A stretch of 12,402 nucleotides of DNA from Oscillospiraceae bacterium (GTDB taxonomy: Bacteria > Bacillota > Clostridia > Oscillospirales > Ruminococcaceae). The position numbers and the translations under genes are program-made. This document shows, piece after piece, positions 7,013-12,402 of the stretch (positions are counted from its first letter, which is position 1; every line of letters starts with the position of its first letter). The stretch is from positions 1 through 12,402 of the forward strand of contig JAHHUD010000047.1 of assembly GCA_020024185.1 (NCBI GenBank). The letters run 5' to 3'. The notes under the pieces were generated by a model. That model ran no database searches and was not told the DNA's origin. It saw only the letters and a program-made list of their open reading frames with translations.

Positions 7013-7020
7013 TAATGACA

Positions 7021-7596
7021 ATGGATTTATTAAAAAAAAGAATTATAGAAGATGGGATTGTTAGAGAAGGAAATATATTAAAAGTTGATAACTTTTTAAA
7101 TCATCAGATAGATGTTCAGTTGTTAAACGAAATCGGAAAAGAATTTAAAAAATTATTTGCTGAAAAAGAAATAAATAAAATTCTCACAATAGAAGCTTCA
7201 GGTATCGCAATTGCAAGCGTTGCTGCACAGTACTTTGATAATATTCCTGTTGTTTTTGCAAAAAAAGCAAAAAGTAAAAATATAGATGGTGATGTTTATA
7301 CAAGTTCAGTAAATTCGTTTACATACGGAAAAGAATATACAATTACAGTATCAAAAAAATATCTTAATGAAAATGATAAAGTTTTGATAATTGATGACTT
7401 TTTGGCTGTAGGTAAAGCAATGGATGGTTTGCTTGATGTTGTAAGTCAAGCAGGTGCGCAAGTTAGTGGTATTGGTATCGTTATAGAAAAAGGATTTCAA
7501 CCTGGTGGTGAAAGACTGAGAGAAAAGGGATATAATCTACAAAGTCTTGCAATTGTAGACAGCATGGAAAATTGTGCAATTAAATTTAGAGATTAA
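7021..7596 (+). CDS. xpt: Xanthine phosphoribosyltransferase
   Basis: Purine salvage enzyme converting xanthine and phosphoribosyl pyrophosphate to xanthosine monophosphate in the cytosol. The 191 residues match the family length and follow the pattern of Bacillus subtilis Xpt closely: [12 protein letters not shown] (20-31), TIEASGIA (56-63), PVVFAKK (76-82), the PRPP-binding loop [13 protein letters not shown] (121-133, with D125-D126) and [15 protein letters not shown] (150-164). In many Firmicutes xpt is followed by the xanthine permease pbuX under a guanine riboswitch. Here there is neither a permease gene nor space for the riboswitch, and a strong terminator follows at once. It is a monocistronic unit with its own extended -10 promoter. 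Confidence 0.93.
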   Translation: MDLLKKRIIEDGIVREGNILKVDNFLNHQIDVQLLNEIGKEFKKLFAEKEINKILTIEASGIAIASVAAQYFDNIPVVFAKKAKSKNIDGDVYTSSVNSFTYGKEYTITVSKKYLNENDKVLIIDDFLAVGKAMDGLLDVVSQAGAQVSGIGIVIEKGFQPGGERLREKGYNLQSLAIVDSMENCAIKFRD

Positions 7597-7603
7597 AAAA
7601 ATA

Positions 7604-7634
7604 AAAACCCCTCTCTTTTGAGAGGGGTTTTGTT
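7604..7634. terminator. Bidirectional terminator between xpt and the small membrane protein gene
   Basis: AAAACCCCTCTC (7604-7615) pairs perfectly with GAGAGGGGTTTT (7620-7631) around a TTTT loop, a GC-rich 12-bp stem in AT-rich DNA. The plus strand ends in TTTTGTTTG after xpt. On the minus strand the stem is followed by TTTTTATTTTTTT after the convergent small gene. Confidence 0.93.
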
Positions 7635-7640
7635 TGCAAA

Positions 7641-7829
7641 TTAATCTGTTATTTCTTTTATAACATTTTCGCCGGCTCTTGTTATAATTCTTTTGCTTTT
7701 TTTGGCTTTGTTCATTACTTTTTGTGCAGTTTTGTTTTCATTCATATAAACTGCACCAGCAGCAGTTAAAGCTGTTCCAACAGCTACACCAAAAACCATA
7801 GATTTTAGCATGTTCATATTATTGTCCAT
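7641..7829 (-). CDS. Small single-pass membrane protein, unknown function
   Basis: A 62-residue protein that I do not recognise by name. Residues about 9-28 are a Gly/Ala/Val-rich hydrophobic helix with small-residue spacing (G14, G18, G25) that could favour helix packing. A strongly basic stretch follows (KKSKR, 43-47), then a short acidic C-terminus. This layout resembles the small YtxH-like proteins of Firmicutes, but the match is not secure. Reality of the gene is supported by AAGGAGT seven bases before the ATG and by a GC-rich bidirectional terminator just after the stop. It stands alone, divergent from trmL and convergent with xpt. Confidence 0.7.
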   Translation of the reverse strand: MDNNMNMLKSMVFGVAVGTALTAAGAVYMNENKTAQKVMNKAKKSKRIITRAGENVIKEITD

Positions 7830-7999
7830 ATTATTTACTCCTTATATTTAGACTTGTAATGGATATTATGTGATTGGAAATATAATATATTCATGCAAAA
7901 TAAAATATTAAAAATGTTTAGCATATATAAAAACTCGGTATATAACATTTATTAAAATGTGAAATATATAAAACATAAATATATATACATATATAATGC

Positions 8000-8028
8000 T
8001 TTACTGTAAATATAGTTTATGGTATAAT
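8000..8028 (+). promoter_or_regulatory. Promoter of trmL-degV
   Basis: TTTACT (8000-8005) and TATAAT (8023-8028) are spaced by 17 bases. TGG just before the -10 box makes it an extended -10 promoter. The ATG of trmL is 53 bases downstream of the -10 box. The remainder of 7846-8081 is A/T-rich with no other recognisable element. Confidence 0.68.
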
Positions 8029-8081
8029 ATAAAATAAGATATTATGTTTAATTACATAGAAAAATAGAGAAAAGAGATAAA

Positions 8082-8582
8082 ATGAAGAATATAAATATTG
8101 TTCTGTTACAGCCACAAATACCACAGAATACAGGCAATATAGCAAGAACTTGTGCTGCAACAAATGCAAAACTACATCTTGTTGGTCCTATGGGTTTTGT
8201 TATAGAAGATAAAAAGCTCAAACGTGCAGGTCTTGACTATTGGGATAAACTTAGTGTATCATATTACGACAGCACCGAAGATTTTTTTGCAAAAAACTCT
8301 GGTGGCAAATTTTATTATTTTACTACAAAAGCTAAAAATAAGTATACAGATATAAGTTATGAAGATAATGTTTACATTGTTTTTGGTAGGGAAGATAAAG
8401 GTATAGATGAAGATATTCTATACAACAATCCGGATACATGCGTAAGAATGCCAATGCTTTCAAATATTAGAAGTCTTAATTTGTCAAACACAGTTGCAAT
8501 TGCAACATACGAAATCTTGAGACAATGGGATTTTGAAGGATTTGAAACACATGGAAACTTGACAAAATATAATTGGGAGTGA
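8082..8582 (+). CDS. trmL: tRNA (cytidine/uridine-34 2'-O)-methyltransferase TrmL
   Basis: SPOUT-fold methyltransferase that adds a 2'-O-methyl group to the wobble base of certain leucine tRNAs, using S-adenosylmethionine. At 166 residues it has the minimal single-domain size of TrmL (also called CspR/YibK). The three SPOUT motifs are visible: PQNTGNIARTC (14-24, with N16, N19 and R22), FGREDKGI (101-108) and MLSNIRSLNLSNTVAIATYE (125-144), which forms the trefoil knot. KRAGLDYWD (47-55) is also typical. The ribosome site is purine-rich but weak (AGAGA). The stop codon TGA (8580-8582) lies inside the ribosome site of degV, so the two genes are coupled. Confidence 0.92.
   Translation: MKNINIVLLQPQIPQNTGNIARTCAATNAKLHLVGPMGFVIEDKKLKRAGLDYWDKLSVSYYDSTEDFFAKNSGGKFYYFTTKAKNKYTDISYEDNVYIVFGREDKGIDEDILYNNPDTCVRMPMLSNIRSLNLSNTVAIATYEILRQWDFEGFETHGNLTKYNWE
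8575..8581 (+). promoter_or_regulatory. Ribosome binding site deciding the degV start, inside the end of trmL
   Basis: GGGAGTG covers the last codons and part of the stop codon of trmL, and stands six to eight bases before a TTG at 8588. The reading frame extends upstream to a TTG at 8573, but that codon has no upstream ribosome site. Confidence 0.6.
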
Positions 8583-8587
8583 TACCT

Positions 8588-9436
8588 TTGAAAATTAAAA
8601 TTATTACAGACTCAGCATGCGATATACCAGTGTCAGAAAAACTATCAAATGTAGAAATAATGAATTTTCATATTGCTATAAATGGGGAAGACCACGAAGA
8701 ACGTGTGGATTTTACTATGGAAGAATTTTATGAAATTCTTGAAAAATGTGACCATATTCCTACAACTGCCCATATTACAATGATTGACTTTTATGAAAAA
8801 TATTGTAAACTGGCTGAAGAAGGTGTTACAGATATTATTCATGTTACAATTAATAGTTTGGGAAGTGCCACATATAACGCAGCAATTATGGGTAAACAAA
8901 TGTATATGGACGAAAATCCAAACAGCAGTTTAAACATATCTATAATAGATAGCAAAGCGTATTCTATGGCTTACGGATACCATATAATATGTGCAGATAA
9001 ATTGATTAATGACGGTGCATCAGCATCAGAAGTAATTGAATTTTTACAGAATAAACTTGCAAAAACAGAAATTCTATTGGGAACATATTCATTAAAATTT
9101 ATGAAAAAGTCTGGCAGAATTTCAGCAGCAGCAGCTTTTGCTGGAGAGCTTATGGGATTTCGTCCTGTAATTTTGATGAAAGACGGAAAAACTGAAGTTA
9201 TACAGAAAGCAAGAGGAGATAAAATGCTTGCATCTGCTATGGCTGTAAAACTTAAAGAAAGAATCTCAGATGAATTAGAATACTGCGTTGGTTGCACAGA
9301 TGAGGCAAGTAAAGAGGCAATAAGTGTATGCACAGAAATTCTTGGAAAAGCACCAAAAATGGTTTTTAACCTTGGAAGTGCAGTATCTATAAATGCCGGC
9401 CCTCACAGCATAGGTATAGTTTACCTTTGCAAATAA
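8588..9436 (+). CDS. DegV family protein (fatty-acid-binding, FakB-like)
   Basis: DegV-fold protein of 282 residues when started at TTG 8588. Family members bind a fatty acid; the studied FakB proteins present it to the kinase FakA to make acyl phosphate for phospholipid synthesis. The N-terminus KIKIITDSACDIP (2-14) is the family signature, with the ligand-head segments IPTTAHIT (57-64) and INSLGSATYNAA (88-99). GTYSLKFMKKSGRISAAAA (165-183), GFRPVILMKDGK (190-201) and NAGPHSIGIVYL (269-280) complete the pattern. It follows trmL with overlapping translation signals. No FakA-like gene is present in the window, so a role in fatty-acid activation is inferred from the family only. Confidence 0.88.
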   Translation: MKIKIITDSACDIPVSEKLSNVEIMNFHIAINGEDHEERVDFTMEEFYEILEKCDHIPTTAHITMIDFYEKYCKLAEEGVTDIIHVTINSLGSATYNAAIMGKQMYMDENPNSSLNISIIDSKAYSMAYGYHIICADKLINDGASASEVIEFLQNKLAKTEILLGTYSLKFMKKSGRISAAAAFAGELMGFRPVILMKDGKTEVIQKARGDKMLASAMAVKLKERISDELEYCVGCTDEASKEAISVCTEILGKAPKMVFNLGSAVSINAGPHSIGIVYLCK

Positions 9437-9446
9437 ATTTAGTCCT

Positions 9447-9536
9447 ACAGAAGCCTTCAAGCTTTTCTTCTGTCAGTATATAAAGCTTTCAAAACTAAAA
9501 TCACATGAACGGTTGAAAGCATTGCTTTTGACCGTT
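9447..9536 (+). ncRNA. Putative preQ1-type riboswitch in the queT leader (pseudoknot plus attenuator)
   Basis: Stem 1: ACAGAAG (9447-9453) pairs with CTTCTGT (9467-9473). Within its 13-base loop, AAGCTTT (9459-9465) is perfectly complementary to AAAGCTT (9482-9488), giving a compact H-type pseudoknot with loops of 5, 1 and 8 bases. The terminator stem (9508-9536) follows. GCTTTCAA (9485-9492) overlaps the pseudoknot strand and is exactly complementary to TTGAAAGC (9513-9520), the inner left arm of the terminator, so an 8-bp antiterminator excludes both. Three alternative helices with shared strands make a riboswitch by architecture. A queuosine-precursor ligand such as preQ1 is inferred from the downstream queT. 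I cannot assign it to preQ1 class I, II or III from memory. The predicted logic is that ligand stabilises the pseudoknot, the terminator forms and queT is off. Confidence 0.72.
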
Positions 9537-9540
9537 TTTT
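9508..9540 (+). terminator. Attenuator terminator in the queT leader
   Basis: AACGGTTGAAAGC (9508-9520) pairs with GCTTTTGACCGTT (9524-9536) through 13 bp, two of them G-U in RNA, around a 3-base loop. TTTTTT follows at 9535-9540. It lies entirely before the queT ribosome site (AAGGAG, 9550-9554 region), so it controls read-through into queT. It would also end the trmL-degV message. Confidence 0.85.
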
Positions 9541-9561
9541 ATTTATTAAAAGGAGAATTAT

Positions 9562-10089
9562 ATGAAAAATACAAAAGTTATTTCAAGACAGGCTATGATT
9601 GCAGCTATATACGCTGTTTTAAGTCTTGTACTTTCAGCAATATCATTTGGACCAGTACAAGTAAGAATAAGTGAAGGACTTACTCTTTTGCCTGTTTTTG
9701 CGTTTAGTAATGTATGGGGAGTTACAATTGGTTGTTTTATAACAAACTTGGTTGGTTTCTTTACAGGAGCAAATATTCTTGGGGCTCTTGACATATTTTT
9801 TGGAACATTGGCAACATTTGTTGCAGCAATTCTCAGTTACATATTTAGAAATGTAAGATTTAAAAATTTACCTATACTTTCTGTTATACCTCCAATTTTG
9901 GTTAATGCTATTGTTATAGGAATGGAGCTTTGTTTACTTATAAATAATGGTGAATTTAGTGCAGTTGTATTTGGTGCACAAGCTTTATCAGTTGGTATTG
10001 GTCAGCTTTTAAGCTGTGGAATAATAGGTTTAATTATTGTAAAAACTGTTGACAGTAATAAAAAATTAAAAGATTTTTTATCAGAGTAG
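9562..10089 (+). CDS. queT: Queuosine-precursor ECF transporter S component QueT
   Basis: Integral membrane substrate-binding (S) component, 175 residues, of an energy-coupling-factor transporter for a queuosine precursor, used to modify the wobble base of tRNAs with GUN anticodons. The protein is largely hydrophobic with five to six likely membrane segments (about 11-28, 38-56, 58-70, 76-96, 103-127, 137-161). The run AISFGPVQVRISEGLTLLP (26-44) and LDIFFGTLATFVAA (76-89), ending with ALSVGIGQLLSCGIIG (141-156), fit the QueT (COG4708) pattern. The shared ATPase and EcfT subunits are not encoded here, as expected for group II ECF systems. AAGGAGA precedes the ATG, and the leader carries a riboswitch-like attenuator. 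It follows degV and trmL, the latter also a wobble-position tRNA modifier. Confidence 0.88.
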   Translation: MKNTKVISRQAMIAAIYAVLSLVLSAISFGPVQVRISEGLTLLPVFAFSNVWGVTIGCFITNLVGFFTGANILGALDIFFGTLATFVAAILSYIFRNVRFKNLPILSVIPPILVNAIVIGMELCLLINNGEFSAVVFGAQALSVGIGQLLSCGIIGLIIVKTVDSNKKLKDFLSE

Positions 10090-10127
10090 GAAAATAAAAA
10101 TTTAGCTTATATACTTAGAACGGGAAT

Positions 10128-10170
10128 AAAAATGACATATTCACATAAAAGTGAGTATGTCATTTTTGTA
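10128..10170 (+). terminator. Intrinsic terminator of queT
   Basis: The 17-base arm 10128-10144 pairs with 10151-10167 (one G-U pair) around a 6-base A-rich loop. The right arm ends in TTTTT followed by GTATATTTATATAA. It begins 38 bases after the queT stop. The long stem, AAAAATGACATA against TATGTCATTTTT at its base, is one of the longest in the window. Confidence 0.88.
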
Positions 10171-10187
10171 TATTTATATAATGAGAA

Positions 10188-10217
10188 AATAAAAAAGCCA
10201 CGTATAAACCGTGGCTT
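10188..10217 (-). terminator. Intrinsic terminator of gap
   Basis: On the minus strand AAGCCACG (10217-10210) pairs with CGTGGCTT (10202-10195) around a 7-base loop, followed by TTTTTATTTTC. It begins 12 bases after the gap stop codon. Confidence 0.9.
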
Positions 10218-10229
10218 AAATTATTATAA

Positions 10230-11261
<1,032 letters not shown>

Positions 11262-11303
11262 CTAAATAATATATAATTTTTATTTATTGTCAAAAAAATA
11301 ACC

Positions 11304-11322
11304 TTGTATATATGATATACAA
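11304..11322. promoter_or_regulatory. Palindromic candidate operator over the gap -10 box
   Basis: TTGTATAT (11304-11311) and ATATACAA (11315-11322) are perfect inverted repeats around ATG. The 19-bp palindrome covers the -10 hexamer and the likely start of gap transcription, the usual place for a repressor site. The TTGT...ACAA ends recall Rex redox-repressor sites, but Rex sites are normally 18 bp (TTGTTAA-N4-TTAACAA), so the identity is open. Confidence 0.5.
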
Positions 11323-11340
11323 TTTTGTCTATTAAGTCAA
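11312..11340 (-). promoter_or_regulatory. Promoter of gap
   Basis: Reading the minus strand, TTGACT (11340-11335) and TATCAT (11317-11312) are 17 bases apart. The ATG is about 63 bases beyond the -10 box. A second TTGACA nearer the gene (around 11287-11292) has a TATTAT 16 bases on, but would start transcription at the ribosome site itself and is less likely. The gene-free stretch 11264-11617 holds this promoter, the palindrome at 11304-11322, a weaker one at 11395-11413 and the promoter of the rightmost gene; I see no small gene in it. Confidence 0.7.
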
Positions 11341-11524
11341 TGTTTTGTAGATTTAAATATATTTCTGAAATTTGTATTTTTAAACCATAAAACATTGTTA
11401 AATTTAATAACAAGTTTATGATATCACAAAAATTGAATATAGTAAAGTGCAAACAACAAAAATACATAATAATAGCATTTTAGTGAACATTAAATTAATA
11501 TAAAGCAAATATATTTATAAAAGC

Positions 11525-11553
11525 TTTACAAATATTTGTATATGTATTATTAT
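11525..11553 (+). promoter_or_regulatory. Promoter of the kinase-like ATPase gene
   Basis: TTTACA (11525-11530) and TATTAT (11548-11553) are spaced by 17 bases, each box matching five of six consensus positions. Transcription would begin near 11560 and give a leader of about 58 bases. Confidence 0.62.
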
Positions 11554-11564
11554 TTATAAAGGAA

Positions 11565-11603
11565 TATGTCCGAAAATAATAAAAGTATATTGAGTTGGAC
11601 ATA
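11565..11603 (+). repeat. Inverted repeat in the leader of the kinase-like ATPase gene
   Basis: TATGTCC (11565-11571) and GGACATA (11597-11603) are perfectly complementary, extendable by a G-U and an A-T pair to nine, with about 21 bases between. In the predicted transcript it forms a stem-loop that ends 14 bases before the ATG. As DNA it could equally be two half-sites for a regulator just downstream of the promoter. No poly-U follows, so it is not a terminator. Confidence 0.4.
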
Positions 11604-11617
11604 GTGAAGAGAAAAAT

Positions 11618-12402
11618 ATGAGTAGTACAATAGATAACAAAAAAAATGCAAACGAAGATGATGCAAAAATAATTGAATATATGGATATCATAAATTTACA
11701 ACTGAGAGAACCAACTACAAATATATTTGCATCACTTCCTCTTTTGGCAGAGAATATAAATAAAAATGATACCGAAAAAGCAATGTATACAATTAATAAA
11801 GTGTATCAAAAAACATATGATATATTAAAAACTATAAATAACATGTCTATGGCGGCAAAATTATTATCAAAATCTTGTGCTTGTGATGAAATAATTGATT
11901 TTACAAGCTTAATAAAAACTGCTTTTTCCTCAGCAGAAATGGTTTTGCCAAAAGAATGTACCATAAACATTGATGCAGAAGAAGGACTATTTATAAAAGG
12001 AAATTTGTCAGTATTGTCAATAGGATTATTTAATTTGATATTAAACAGCCTAGATTACAAAAGTGATGAAGATGTAAAAATATCAGTATCTTTAAAGAAA
12101 GAAAATGACAGATGTATATTGACATATAAAGATAACTCTATTGGTATAAAAAGTGAAGTTATAAATAACATATATAAGCCATACTTCTCTGCTAATCCAT
12201 ATAATGATGGAGAAATTAGTGAAGGAATGGGACTTGGATTATTTATGTTAGAACAAGGAATAAAACTCTCTAACGGAACTATTTTTTTACAGTCAGAATT
12301 TTCAAAAGGTGTGAAATATGTTATTTCAATACCTCAAGTAGGTATTGAAGATAGTGATGTGGTAAGAAGTCAGCCTAAAAATTTTATGCTTAATAAATAT
12401 AG
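11618..12402 (+). CDS. Histidine-kinase-like ATPase lacking the phospho-accepting histidine (incomplete at right edge)
   Basis: The frame is open from ATG 11618 to the end of the window (261 codons, no stop), so the gene is cut by the edge. No membrane segment is visible. Residues 17-85 look like the paired helices of a dimerisation domain, but where kinases have HELRTP this protein reads LQLREP (27-32), so leucine 27 stands in place of histidine. The ATPase domain is recognisable: N box LFNLILNSLDY (137-147), G1 box DNSIGI (172-177, with serine for the first glycine), F box KPYFSAN (187-193) and G2 box GMGLGLFM (203-210). It may be a degenerate kinase, an ATP-binding regulator or a phosphotransfer scaffold. 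The ribosome site (GAAGAG) is weak. What lies beyond residue 261 is unknown. Confidence 0.75.
   Translation, partial: MSSTIDNKKNANEDDAKIIEYMDIINLQLREPTTNIFASLPLLAENINKNDTEKAMYTINKVYQKTYDILKTINNMSMAAKLLSKSCACDEIIDFTSLIKTAFSSAEMVLPKECTINIDAEEGLFIKGNLSVLSIGLFNLILNSLDYKSDEDVKISVSLKKENDRCILTYKDNSIGIKSEVINNIYKPYFSANPYNDGEISEGMGLGLFMLEQGIKLSNGTIFLQSEFSKGVKYVISIPQVGIEDSDVVRSQPKNFMLNKY

Noticed and set aside
6923..7020. Purine riboswitch before xpt
   Set aside because: The gap between promoter and start codon is about 25 bases, and no three-way junction with the conserved loop sequences can be found.
8971..9333. Minus-strand frame of 120 codons inside degV
   Set aside because: It is antisense to a well-recognised DegV protein, has no ribosome site and resembles no family I know.

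Overview
The window reads as chromosomal DNA of a low-GC, anaerobic member of the Firmicutes, most likely class Clostridia. The evidence is the very AT-rich intergenic DNA, the strong AGGAGG-type ribosome sites, the compact intrinsic terminators, an oxygen-labile two-subunit fumarase and a clostridial-type GAPDH. It contains 13 complete protein genes and one gene that runs off the right end. I see no tRNA or rRNA gene, CRISPR array, insertion sequence or phage gene. Most of the content is housekeeping.

Layout, left to right. Positions 158-1570 (+) encode the alpha and beta subunits of a class I fumarate hydratase, followed by a terminator. Positions 1691-2512 (+) encode an RlmA-type 23S rRNA methyltransferase. 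It ends in a 14-bp hairpin that can also stop the convergent operon on the other strand. Positions 5984-2587 (-) are a tight four-gene operon with a good promoter at 6041-6013: two HAD phosphatases, a membrane-anchored SGNH hydrolase and glycerol-3-phosphate dehydrogenase (gpsA). Positions 6922-6083 (-) encode a membrane-anchored polysaccharide deacetylase. Its promoter region is shared with the divergent xanthine phosphoribosyltransferase gene xpt (7021-7596, +). A 62-residue single-pass membrane protein (7829-7641, -) converges on xpt across a bidirectional terminator.

Positions 8082-10089 (+) carry trmL, a degV-family fatty-acid-binding protein gene (TTG start, overlapping control with trmL) and queT, the substrate-binding membrane component of a queuosine-precursor ECF transporter. 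Both trmL and queT concern modification of tRNA position 34. Between degV and queT lies the most interesting element of the window. It is a leader with a compact H-type pseudoknot, an intrinsic terminator and an exactly complementary antiterminator, which is the architecture of a transcription-attenuating riboswitch, presumably for preQ1. Positions 11249-10230 (-) encode GAPDH, with a near-consensus promoter whose -10 box sits inside a perfect 19-bp palindrome. The window closes with an incomplete gene (11618 onward, +) for a soluble histidine-kinase-like ATPase that lacks the usual phospho-accepting histidine.

Four start codons were moved downstream of the longest reading frame because a well-placed Shine-Dalgarno sequence, and in some cases family length, favours the internal start (SGNH hydrolase, deacetylase, xpt, degV).
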